Shown: piece by piece, positions 53,397 to 63,470 of the stretch
Numbering within the stretch: the first letter of the stretch is position 1
Layout of the letters: each line of letters begins with the position of its first letter
Assembly (NCBI GenBank): GCA_026225945.1
Contig: JAMJFZ010000770.1
Coordinates: 3,648,501-3,712,500 of the forward strand
Reading direction: 5' to 3'
DNA from: Cricetomys ansorgei
Lineage: Eukaryota > Chordata > Mammalia > Rodentia > Nesomyidae
Length of the DNA: 64,000 nt
Translations under genes and position numbers: made by a program
The notes under the pieces: generated by a model
What the model was told of the DNA's origin: nothing
The model's input: only the letters and a program-made list of their open reading frames with translations
Databases searched by the model: none

Positions 53397-53513
53397 CCCC
53401 AGTGAGATAGGAAGAAGAGGAAAGGAAAAGAGGGAGGAGGAAAAGAAGAGGGGAGAGGGAGGACAAGAGAAAGAAGAAAGAGGAGGGGAGAGAAGTAGAA
53501 ATGTGAGGAGGGA

Positions 53514-53562
<49 letters not shown>
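53397..53562 (+). repeat. Polypurine tract with (GA)n core
   Basis: About 165 bp of GGAAGAAGAGG-type purines with few interruptions, ending in a pure (GA)n of about 42 bp at 53519-53560. Triplex-forming potential. Encodes the Glu/Arg-rich 91-codon artefact frame. Confidence 0.96.
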
Positions 53563-54597
53563 CAGAACAAGAAGAAATCCCAGGACATTAAGATGAGAGA
53601 TTCTGTCCACGCCAGCCTTGATCTAGAACTGATCACAGCCCATCCACTCCCAGCATGAGGAGCGCCATGCAGTCCGCCCAGGTCCTGCTAGAACAAAAAG
53701 ACAGATCAAGAGAGAATTCCCGAGACATGGGAGCCACAGATTCTTGGATTTCAGACTCCTCCTTCCCCAGAGGGAGGAGGTGGGAGGGAGTAGAGGGACA
53801 AAGGGTCATGAGACTTCTTGGCCTCTCTAGTCACGTGCACCAGTTCCTGTAACAAACCTCTTCTTTCTCTTTCTGTGTAGCCCATTATCACTCTTTCCTG
53901 GGAGAACTCAGACTGATTTACACTGAGTGCTGAGAGGAAAGCAGAACTTAGGTAAAAAATGTCTCTCAGGAAAACGACTCCACAAGCTGTATGCAAGGAC
54001 TCAACAGGAGATCCTCAAGAAATGGGCTCGTAGTAGGTGTCCGATGGCTGTCATAGTGCCTTCCACTTTTCTCCTCAAATTTGTTAGAAAGACAGAGCTT
54101 TATTTTATTTAAAGTCTCTTTTAAAAACTACAAGCTGTTTTCCAAGGCAGTTAAAGAAATGTAATCAGTCGTGTGGTGTCAAGTGACAGATGGAAAAGGA
54201 AAGCAGGGAAGAGCAGAGATTGGAAAGACTCAGGCAGAAATGTTAGTGCCGGGAGGAAGCAAAGCCATTCCCTTCTCCAGGCTCCTTGTCATCCAGAGAA
54301 CACATCGTGCAGCGGCCAGAAGGGACTTGGCTGAGGCCGACAATGGGTGAAACACCACAGGAAACTTCCTCTGGTTTGCAGAAAGGGGCCCAAGGAACAG
54401 GGGGTTTTCTGGAGTCACTTGAAGAGCCAAGAACTTCGGATACATGTGGTCTGGAGCGAGTGAGGCAGACACAGGGCTGGGTCCCAGAAACTTCCTGCCC
54501 GTGTTTGGGAGAAGGAAGACAGCTGAGGCAATTGTACATGCTGTGGGGTGCACAATGGGACAACCAGCTTGGAAATGCCCCCCCTTTCTTCCCATAT
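53563..54597. other. Unique sequence, nothing recognised
   Basis: No repeat family or gene identified in about 1 kb. Confidence 0.45.
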
Positions 54598-55030
54598 GTA
54601 TGTGAGATGTATGTGTGTGTATGTGTGTGTGTGTCTGCATGTGTGTGTGTCTGCATGTGTGTGTGTCTGTGTTTGTGTGTGTGTGTTATGTATGTGTGTG
54701 TGTGTGTGCATATGTATGTGTGTGTATTCCTATACACGTGGGCACATGAAAGGACATGGAGACATGTACAGATGTCTGTGGAGGCTCAAGGTCAAGGCTG
54801 GGTATTTTCCTTGATCACTTTCTACCTTACAAGTTGAGGTGGGCATTCTTGAGCCCAGAATTCACCAGCTAGTACAGCTAGCCAACCTGCCCCTGCCTCC
54901 TGCATGTTGAAATCATGACAGGCAGGCCACTGTCCTCACTTAGCTGTGCATGGGCTCTGGGGATCTGAACTCCAGTGCTCATATGTACAGGCGAAGCAGT
55001 TTACCCACTGAGCCATCTCGCCAGCCCATG
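54598..55030 (-). mobile_element. B3/RSINE1-type SINE, antisense, with long TG tail
   Basis: A compound (TG)n tract (54598-54730; TGTGTGTGTCTGCATG repeats) is followed by CAAGGTCAAGGCTGGGTATTTTCC, CACTTTCTACCTTACAAG, TCTGGGGATCTGAACTCCAGTGCTCATATG, CGAAGCAGTTTACCCACTGAGCCATCTCGCCAGCCC at the tRNA-like end. The tail has clearly expanded after insertion. Confidence 0.88.
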
Positions 55031-55084
55031 GGCTTTCTTATGAAACTGAACATGTACCTTTTGGATACCCCAGCCCACCCACTC

Positions 55085-55340
55085 TCAGTTATTTATCCCA
55101 AAGAAATATATATATTCAAACAAAGACTTGCACAGAGATGTTAAAAGAGCTTTGGGATACAGTCCCAAGCTGAAAATTATTCAAATGACCAGAAACAGAA
55201 ACAAACAAACAAACCAAGTTGTGGTGCAATGGAATAGTACTCAGCAACAAAAAGGGGCAACTATGATTACATACAAATTATGTAGGAATAATAAAAATAC
55301 AATTTGAACAAAAGGAGTCCAGAGTAAGAGAGGAAAGCAG
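55085..55340 (+). mobile_element. L1M LINE ORF2 3' fragment
   Basis: TTATTTATCCCAAAGAAATATATATATTCAAACAAAGACTTGCACAGAGATG, GAAAATTATTCAAATGACC, TTGTGGTGCAATGGAATAGTACTCAGCAACAAAAAGGGG, and GTCCAGAGTAAG match the ORF2 C-terminal coding and 3' UTR order. An AAAC repeat lies near 55198. Confidence 0.8.
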
Positions 55341-56699
55341 TGGCATTTAGGAAAAAAAGATGAGAGATGAATTCTATTAGCATTTAAAGTTTTTGAGCTA
55401 TTCAGAATCCCTACAGCTCTCTTGCTATGCGTTGCACATACATTGCTTTATGAGTTCTGTTGTCTATGAATAGGTCTCAGAACAGGTACCTATGCACCCT
55501 CTTTTGGGGCTTGACACTATCATGTGACTTCACCCATCAGATGTGCCTGTTTAAGAGCTGGATCCACACGGATCTTGACAGCTGGATGAATGAAGTCAGG
55601 ACAGGACCTGGTAGCTGCTGAGGTCAGAAGCTCAGAGGTCTTTGATTTTAGTAGCTGTATGAATTACACGGATGTGTTCAGGTACAGAAAAGATAGTGAC
55701 TGTAGTTAAGTAACAAAAATAATCTCCTACTTTAGTTTGTGTGAGGTGGTGACCAACATTGATGGCACAATGGCCTCTCCCCTGCATCAGACAGTTCCTC
55801 AAGCAAGGTTTCAGACTGACAGAAAGCTTGCGCTCAAGGGAAGTTTTCTGTAAAATTTTTGTTAGATACCCAGTATCTATTCCATGCCTCTGGGTGCACC
55901 CTCCACTGGCGCCATCAACAGTGTGCTTCACCCCACACCTATTGCACTTGCATTGTTCCTCATGTTGTCCTAACAGTGACTTCAATCTTCCACTTGCTCA
56001 AGCCAAAGTCTTACTCCTCTCTGTCTCTGTAACATCCAACCTGGCAGATCATCCTGCTAGCCCAGTGCTTTGCCTGCTCTCCCTCTACCCTGCTATAACC
56101 AGCTCCAAAACTTTACTTCTGATCTGAGTTCTCAAAGCTCTTGGGTTAATTATTTTCCTTCCTGTCTGCATACTCTGTTCTTGCCTAACCTCAAAACTGC
56201 AAGCAGAATGGACATTCTAGAACTGACTGTTCCACCTTACAATGCCACTCCACTTTATTTAGCATCCATGCTGGTGTCTGCATGGATGCAAACCTCTCAC
56301 ACATGTGATATGACAACTGAACAGGATGGTATGAGCTTTTAAAATGCATCATGAATATGTAGGATGTGTTCCTGAAATGTGAGGGACGTCTATGCACGTG
56401 ATTGAGAATATTAATGACAGAAAGGCAGAAACCATTGCACCAATTAGTGTTGAAATGCCATCTAAAGTTTAATGCTAATTTTTAGCTAAAAATGGTTTTA
56501 TAAAGGGGGATAGATGCAAAGATCCTTAATTTTAGGAAAGGTTGCGGGCTAAGTATGCCAAGGGAAGCAGCGTACTTGAGAGCAATTTTCTTTCAGTCAG
56601 GAATACACGAGCAGAGTTGGCTTCATGACTATTGTACTGCTGCATTCTATAGGTTCCTGTTGATGAGAAAGAAAAGGAAAATGGAGATGATGAAAAAAT
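55341..56699. other. Unique sequence, nothing recognised
   Basis: About 1.36 kb. 55759-56127 has a 122-codon plus frame without a domain. 56455-56510 is AT-rich. No element named. Confidence 0.4.
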
Positions 56700-57804
56700 A
56701 AAGACACCTTTCCTGTCATAATGGAGGACTCGGTGATGTGCATAGAAAATCCAAACAATCAGAAAACGCTAAGAACTAAGAAGACAAAAATAACTTTGCC
56801 ATGTATAAGACTAACATGTAGAGAGAAACCGTGTTCTCATATGCCTTCATTAACTAAGACACTACAACAGAAAACTAGATGCAACAAGAACGACAAAGAG
56901 CAACAAATGAATACACATTGACAAACGCACGAATTAGACCTAAGAGAAAGATACACATTTTCGTGACTGGGGAATGTTACAACGATGCCAGTTTCCCCAA
57001 CTTGACCCATACATTCAAAATAATTCCAATCAAACTGAAGCACAATTTTAGGGTCAGCTCAGCAAATGGATTCCAAAATTAATTTTCTATGAGAAACTGA
57101 ATGTCAATAAATAATGAACTGACTTTGACAGAGGCCAAAGTTGAAAGTTGGCCTTATTAGACTTTTGAATTATAGTAAAATCATGACAATTAAAATATCT
57201 TTGGTGTTTAATTACAGATACTAACAAGTAAAGAGTACCAGTTACATGTAAGAACTCAAGACTGAACTATCAAGAGCCTGACATACTGTGTAACCTGTAG
57301 GCTACCAAGTAAGTCCACCATGAGTTCATGGCTATTGGCAAAAGCTCTGAACTTCCTGAATCTGAGAGAGGGATATTGTGTTATGCTGAGAGGGATATGC
57401 TGCTATCAATAGCAGTAGAGAGAATATCCAGCATTTACTCCATAAGTCTAGGTCCCTACAAGGTGACATCGAGGGGTCTGGGCAGCACCTGTCTGTAGGC
57501 AGACTGATTGACAGGATTTCTTTTATACAAACTCAACTTAAGGAATGCAAATCTTCCCAAATGGGCACTATTGGCCTTTGTGCCCAAGAGAAAGATTGTC
57601 TTGTTTATACTCTACTGGGCAGTAGGCAAACTTGAACCTTTTTCTTCATGGGTATTCTTTCTCTCCACAGCTATTTACTATGCAGGGAATCTTTGAAAAG
57701 ATAGTTACAAATTGTCTGCCACAATCTCTGCTCTGAAGATATACAAAAAGAAAAGAAAAGAAAACAAAACAAAACAACAACAACAAAAAATCCAAAACTA
57801 GACT

Positions 57805-58013
57805 CACAGTGGTTCTAAACTTGTGGGTCCTGACCCTTTCATAAAGGTTGCTTAAGACCACCTGAATAGCAGATGCTTACATTATGATTCATAACAGTAA
57901 CAAAATTGCAGTTATAAAGCAACAATAAAAATAAGTTCATGGTTGAGAGGTCAACACAACATAAAGAACTGTATTAAGAGGTCACAACATTAGGAAGGTT
58001 GAGAACCATTGAG
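57805..58013 (+). mobile_element. URR1 hAT DNA transposon (full length)
   Basis: Terminal inverted repeats CAGTGGTTCTAAACTTGTGGG and AAGGTTGAGAACCATTG enclose TGACCCTTTCATAAAGGTTGC, ACATTATGATTCATAACAGTAACAAAATTGCAG, TTCATGGTTGAGAGGTCAACACAACATAAAGAACTG. This is the rodent non-autonomous URR1 element, about 209 bp. An 8-bp target duplication is not clearly preserved. An (AAAAC)n tract lies just upstream at 57745-57790. Confidence 0.85.
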
Positions 58014-58235
58014 CTAGAAGCTCCCAGATATATAGTCCAGCCTCCATCAAAAACCAGTAACGAAAGAATAGATTGCTCTGTAAATCATGTTAAGAAAAGT
58101 ATCTTCCTGTGCAGAGAAAACTCAAAGTCAAGTCCTTGTCTTATTCCTGGTACAGAAATAAACTCCAAATGGTTTAAACATTCAGAGGTGGACATTGCAG
58201 CTAACAACAGTAAAATATGTTGCTGTCTCTTTTAC

Positions 58236-58475
58236 CTTGGAATTTTGGATTACTTTTTAGAATATTTTAAATTATATTTTATATGGATCTTTTGCTTCTA
58301 TGTATATCTGCATTCTACATGCATGAGTGGTGTCCTCAGAGGCCAAAAGAAAAGTTCAGATGCCCTGGAATTGGAGTTTCAGATGGTGGTGAGCCTCTGT
58401 GTGAGTGCTAGGAATTGAACCCAGGACCTTTGGAAGAGCCACCAGTGTGGCTGCCAAGTCATCTCTCCATAGTCC
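58236..58475 (-). mobile_element. B3-like SINE, antisense
   Basis: TATGTATATCTGCATTCTACATGCATGAGTGGTGTCCTCAGAGGCC, GATGCCCTGGAATTGGAGTTTCAGATGG, GTGTGAGTGCTAGGAATTGAACCCAGGACCTTTGGAAGAGCCACCAGTGTGG, CAAGTCATCTCTCCATAG. Inserted within the L1M fossil. Confidence 0.85.
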
Positions 58476-58614
58476 TCATGAGTTACTTCTTAAATAAGAC
58501 TTCCCCACTACAAAATACAAACCAAATAAGGAGAAAAATGAATGGATGAGCTTATATCAGAATTAAAGGCAGAATTATCCTCTTCAAAATGTACCATTAA
58601 AGGAACTGATAAGG

Positions 58615-58818
58615 TAGCCGGTTGGCAAAGTCCTTGCAAACCATGGAAAGATTTCTAGGTTCCATCTTAGTGCCTCATAGAACCAGGAATGGCAGAGCAT
58701 CCCTGTAATCCTAGGACTTGAAAAGTGAGAGTAAGAGGATCAGAAGTTAAAGGTAGCATTCTTGGCTTCATAGCAAGTTTGAGGCCAGTCTGGAATACTT
58801 GAGACTCTGTCACAAAAC
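58615..58818 (+). mobile_element. B4-type SINE
   Basis: GGTTGGCAAAGTCCTTGC (tRNA-like part), CAGAGCATCCCTGTAATCCTAGGACTTGAAAAGTGAGAG, GAGGATCAGAAGTTAAAGG, CATAGCAAGTTTGAGGCCAGTCTGGAATACTTGAGACTCTGTCACAAAACAAAC (B1-like part and A-rich tail). Inserted within the L1M fossil. Confidence 0.85.
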
Positions 58819-59282
58819 AAACAAAAAGCACCATACCCCCCCAGACAAAATACAAAACAATATAAAACAAAATATACCAAGCAAACATTATCAAAGGCAT
58901 GGCAAACTGGTAAAATACTGGCCAAAACTTAAACCAGCAAGTGATTAGTAAGGAAACTGTTCACATAACTCCTGCAGATAGATCGTCAAGGAAAATAAAG
59001 AAAAGCAAATTGAAACACGGGTGAGGGCTATGCACAGGCAAAGCCCAAAGGCCAACAGGTTTCTGAAGACATACCCAAACTGTGAGGAATGCACAGAGAT
59101 GCAGGTGAAGATACAGAACCACTCCATTCACAGTGGCCAGGTGAACACTGGCGCCTTGAGGAACATCAGCTGCAGGGATGTAGAGAAACATAGACAGCCT
59201 GGTGCATAGTCACAGGAATTCTGCTACATCTCTTTGGGGATTCAGAGTGAACTAAGGTATATACATGTTGTGCCATCGGGCC

Positions 59283-59552
59283 AGAGAGATGGCTCTGTGG
59301 TAAAGTGCTTTACTGCACAAGCCTGAGTTTAGTTACCCAGCATCCACATGAAAGCCACGTGTGACAGTGTGAACTTGGAACCCCAGTTTTGGGAGGATAG
59401 ATACAGGCAGGCAAATCTCAGGGGCATGTGATCCTGTCTAGTGTGCTCTAAGTTCAATGAAAGATACTGCCCCAAATAAAGTAGAGAACAAGATAAGACA
59501 TCAGCTTCTGGTCTCTGAGAGTGGGTAGCCACAAACAAAAAGCTTATAACAG

Positions 59553-59605
<53 letters not shown>
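59283..59605 (+). mobile_element. B3/RSINE1-type SINE with (CA)n tail
   Basis: GCCAGAGAGATGGCTCTGTGGTAAAGTGCTTTACTGCACAAGCCTGAG, CCCAGCATCCACATGAAAGCC, TCTAAGTTCAATGAAAGATACTGCCCCAAATAAAG, then about 49 bp of (CA)n at 59555-59603. Lies just 3' of the L1M fossil. Confidence 0.85.
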
Positions 59606-60866
59606 TTTACACTGTGTGTACCTTAGAATCTGTATCAGGTTATGTACCTCAGACACACCATCCCAGATGCACATGAAAACCTACGATCTGTGACTTTGCA
59701 TGCTCTCTGTCTCTTCTGTCTTTTCCCACCTTCCATTTCACTCACAGAGTCTGTCAGCTGCATCCTCCACCAGTCTCTTCCACCCTCCCAACTGGTTGGT
59801 TCTGTGAACCTCCAGGGCTTCCTGCACCCACTTCTGGACACTCACTCATCATACTGTCTGCTCTGACTGGACTTTGTTCACCCTGGTTGAAGCATCTGGC
59901 TGGGTACCTAGCAAAGAGAAGGTTCAGCTTTGTGGAATGAGGACATCGTCAAGAGCTGGGCCTACATCTGCGCCTGGTATGTTTAAGGTGGAATTTTGCC
60001 CTGTGTTCACAATGTTCAGATTATGCCCTGCCTCCAGCTATCTTGGCTGGCCTGATAAGGGCAGGGAAGATGGCTTCAGTCTTGGGACCCTGTGTAACAG
60101 CAGGAATTCCACTCATCTACTCCTGACGTGTCCTTTTGGGGTGAATCTACTGAAAGTGTGTGTTGTTTTGAGGGAACAGATGCCTGCTCGGCCAGGATGT
60201 GATGCGTGTGAGCACAGCTGGTGTTCGTCAGCCACTTAGCTTCCATTCCTCCTGGTCCCTGAGCTCAGGAATGTGGGGCAGAGTTCCCTCTGGGCTCCAA
60301 AAAATGCCTCAGGCTGGATCCTGTGAAATTCTAACCCTTCCTCTGGCCCCTATTCCCTCAGCACCACCACCTTCATCGTAAAATAATTTATACAAGTGGA
60401 AAGAAAAAAAACTCTAAGGCAGAAATACCATATGTAGAACAACATTGTGAAGTCTCCTTAATGTCCCCAAAGCTGCACGAGGCCATTTGCAAGATGCATT
60501 AGCTAGATAAGTATTAACAGAAGGGCCTATGGCAGAGCTGTTACCCAAACTACCACCTTTTATTAAGCCCCCAGGAAAACTTAAACCAGTCCATTACACT
60601 CATGTCTATGATGGGCCTATTTTTTTTTCTCTCCCAGCTAAGGCAAGCTTAAATATTCCTGAAGAGGGACATGGATTAGCCATTGATACAACCAGATGCC
60701 AGGAACTTCATGTTTAGGCTGAGGTGGAGGGAAGCCATGAGCTTAATGGTAAACTGGTGTTTGAAGGTGGGGAGAATTCCTGGAGAGTTTCCAGGGCAAC
60801 AGAAAGGTGACTAGGCACATCGTCAGGTCACATGTGCTTCACTGCCCACCTTGTGTCATGCCACAC
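59606..60866. other. Unique sequence, nothing recognised
   Basis: About 1.26 kb. 60430-60715 is repeat-free and moderately AT-rich. No exon, repeat family or RNA gene could be supported. Confidence 0.45.
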
Positions 60867-60867
60867 G

Positions 60868-61435
60868 CTGCTTCACACTACACACCACTTCATGCTACAC
60901 ACCACTTTACGCTACACACCACTTCACACTACACACCACTTCACGCTACACACCACTTCACGCTACACACCGCTTCACGCTACACACCGCTTCACGCTAC
61001 ACACCGCTTCACGCTACACACCGCTTCACGCTACATGCTGCTTCACGCTACATACCGCTTCACGCTACATGCTGCTTCATGCTACACATTGCTTCACGCT
61101 ACACACCACTTCACGCTACACACTGCTTCACGCTACACACCGCTTCACGCTACATACCGCTTCAGCTACATGCCACTTCACGCTACACACCGCTTCATGC
61201 TACATGCTGCTTCATGCTACACATTGCTTCACGCTACACACCGCTTCACGCTACACACCGCTTCACGCTACACACCGCTTCATGCTACATGCTGCTTCAT
61301 GCCCCTCACTGCTTCATGCCTCTCTTTGCTTCATCCATATGGTGCTTCACACTACACACATTTTCATGCTACACAGTGCTTCATGCCATATGCTGCTTCC
61401 CTACACTGATGCATGTTACATGCTGCTTCCTATGA
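60868..61435 (+). repeat. 17-bp minisatellite, about 33 copies, with higher-order structure
   Basis: The unit is CTTCACGCTACACACCG. Variant positions are CACG/CATG, CACA/CATG and CCG/CCA/CTG/TTG. The array is regular to about 61290, then decays (CTTCATGCCCCTCACTG, CTTCATGCCTCTC). One unit at about 61162 has lost one base. The three-unit variant string around GCTGCTTCATGCTACACATTG occurs at 61071 and at 61206, 135 bp apart (8 units minus that lost base). As 17 is not a multiple of 3 and the unit has no stop in any frame, all three plus frames are open for about 200 codons. Confidence 0.97.
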
Positions 61436-61504
61436 GATACTGTCTTACAGATCTGCTGCTTATCTCACCCACCTTCCTTCAGAAACCAGGGCTCTAAGAG
61501 AGAC

Positions 61505-61875
61505 AAAGACCCATTTCCCTCTGCTCCTCACTTTCTATGTGACCTTGTCCAGTTAGTTGTACTCTCTAGGCTTTAGACTTGTCATCTGTGCAAAGAAGAG
61601 TGTGCCAACTGACCCCTAGATGATATTTCAGAAGAGGTGACTTCATGATACAGTGTGAAGCTCTAGAAGAGACCAACTGTTGGGTCCTTTGCATTTTCAA
61701 CTTACGGGCTGGTGGCCCTCAGGTTACTTCTGAAACTCTCCTAGGATCAGAATTTATGTCTGTAAGATGGAGAAACTACCTCCTGAATTATAGTGAGGAT
61801 GAACTAAAACTTCACATGGAACGCATTCAAAACAGCTCCGAGAACATAGAAAGTGTTCGATACAAATTTAAAGCC
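61505..61875 (+). mobile_element. MIR SINE in two parts
   Basis: CTTTCTATGTGACCTTGTCC and CTAGGCTTTAGACTTGTCATCTGTGC (to 61595) give the MIR core. ATTATAGTGAGGATGAACTAAAACTTCACATGG and CGAGAACATAGAAAGTGTTCGATACA (61787-61865) give the 3' half (GAGGATTAAATGAGATAATGC...GCACATAGTAAGCGCTC). About 190 bp of unassigned sequence separates them. Confidence 0.55.
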
Positions 61876-63099
61876 ATGGTTTCACTACTTACATGCTACT
61901 TTAAGATGCTTCCAAAACGGATTTGTCATCCTTACCTCCTAGTATTCAGCCCCTGTGCAGTGCTCTCCCTTGAATGTAGGCTGGACCCATTAACTCGTTT
62001 CTCACAAACACAATACAGAGATATACAGGAGTACCATACTAAGACCATGTTATAAAAATCATATATAGTCCATCTTAGGCACACTCACTACTTACGCTGA
62101 AAGAAGCTGCTGCTGTGATGGAAGCCCTTCTACACTGAGGTCTGTGCAGCAACAAACTGAGAAAGACTTTCAGGGCAACAGAGAAGTATTGAATCCTTCA
62201 GTCCAATGAGTCCCTCAGTAGACCCTCTACTGTACTAGGTATTGTAATAGGTAGAGGTTATTGTAATAACCTCTAAGTATGCTTAGGAGAGGACCTGCTT
62301 CAGTTGGGTCATCGGATCACACCTCAGCCTTGTCTCCATCTTTGTGCATCTTGAAAGCCCATGAGACAATGCACACTCATTGCTTTGTTCTGTGTTTGGA
62401 GTCATTTGTTACACAGCTCATTTCCTCTCTCATGATATACAGAGACTGAATGGGTACTTGCTGAGCTGAGTTGTTATTGCACACATGAGATAGTCTCTGC
62501 CTGACCTTCACTGGTATCCTTGCTGGAAGGGTGACAAGGACGTGAGTGGTTTCATTTTTTTAAGGTACGGGCTACTCGGCCCTTCTCAGGTAGAGAAAGC
62601 AAAGGCAAGCTTTTTGTCTGCTCTGTCAACTGCTCTATTCCCAGAATAGCCCCCACCCCAGTGTCTGCACACAGACAGTACTCAGCAACTTTCAGATGGA
62701 GAAAGTGGTGAAGGCTGAGCTGCAGGGACCTTGGACAACTGGCAGGAACCTGCCATGTGGACCAGAAAGCTGTGCCACTAGAGCTGGACAGGTGGCATGC
62801 TCAGCTACCCGGCCGCTCCCGCTTCCTGGCTCCATGTCTCACTCTAGCCAGGGAAGGAAGGGTCTGGGACTTCCCCGAGCCCCCAGGTTCTGGTCAAATT
62901 TCAGGAGACTTCAGAAGACTAGGGTCTGGAGTCTGTTTCAAACATAGCAGAAAAGAAACAACTTTCAAGCTGTTTTTTAAAGTTTTTATTTTGGCTTTAT
63001 TTTTGTAACGCCAAAGAAATCCTGCAGTTGCATGATCCCCCTGAAAAAAGAGTTGTGGGAAGGTGGGGGAGCAGGGGGAGGAATCTCACAAAGCTGAAA
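61876..63099. other. Unique sequence, nothing recognised
   Basis: A 22-bp inverted repeat lies at 62253-62274. The rest shows no repeat family or gene. 62700-62950 has two overlapping plus frames of 83 codons without domains. Confidence 0.45.
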
Positions 63100-63470
63100 C
63101 CTTCTGGTGCTTGTTAAAAACAACAGAATAGCCATCTCCCCTCCCCCAGGGCCTGGCTGACTCGACCCTCCCCTTCCAGAATCCTCGGTTTATTTTATAA
63201 TCTGACTCGGCTGCAAACTCCCTAGCTATGCAGCTGACTTTTTACAGCCTCGGCTGGGGAATGACTTCATCCTGGTGAATTTATGGGTCACGGTAGAGGA
63301 TGGAGCAGAGGAACTGGGAGGGGGGATTGCAGCCCATCCTGCCCTACCCTGCATGATGATTTTCCCAGCCATGGCCTTGCAAAGCCAGTTCTTGCCCTGC
63401 TGTGGTGTTATGAGTTGGGGTGTCGCGCCACAATCCCCTGTCGGTGTCTGACATGATTGTGAACTCTCAG
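63100..63470. promoter_or_regulatory. Candidate conserved non-coding element (enhancer-like)
   Basis: Repeat-free block with retained CpGs (GACTCGACC, CCTCGG, GACTCGG, GTCGCGCC). MEF2-like GGTTTATTTTATAATC near 63188, an AP-1/CRE-like palindromic core ATGACTTCAT at 63261-63270, GAATTTATGGGTCACGG near 63277, and two GCAGCTGACT/CTCGGCTG-type repeats. No ORF or transposon explains it. Conservation is inferred from texture only. Confidence 0.4.

Larger units (their letters stand above)
56700..59260 (+). mobile_element. L1M LINE ORF2 fossil, interrupted by several insertions
   Basis: Collinear L1 ORF2 pieces: CATTCAAAATAATTCCAATCAAACTGAAGC (near 57013) and GGCCTTATTAGACTTTTGAATTATAGTAAAATC (near 57151), GAAATAAACTCCAAATGGTTTAAACATTCAG (near 58156), CAGAATTAAAGGCAGAATTATCCTCTTCAAAATG (near 58558), ACATACCCAAACTGTGAGGAATGCAC (near 59069), GCTGCAGGGATGTAGAGAAACATAGAC (near 59169). 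The order follows the L1 frame. Interruptions are about 57250-57735 (unidentified), URR1 (57805-58013), a SINE (58236-58475) and a B4 (58615-58818). Confidence 0.6.

Noticed and set aside
60868..61435. CRISPR-like array
   Set aside because: Units are contiguous 17-mers without unique spacers, in a rodent-type genome.
60807..61497. Three overlapping plus-strand frames of 194-221 codons
   Set aside because: They are the three phases of a 17-bp minisatellite without stops. The same 17-residue pattern appears in each phase, so coding is not supported.
61645..62055. 136-codon plus frame
   Set aside because: It overlaps the MIR 3' half and shows no conserved domain.
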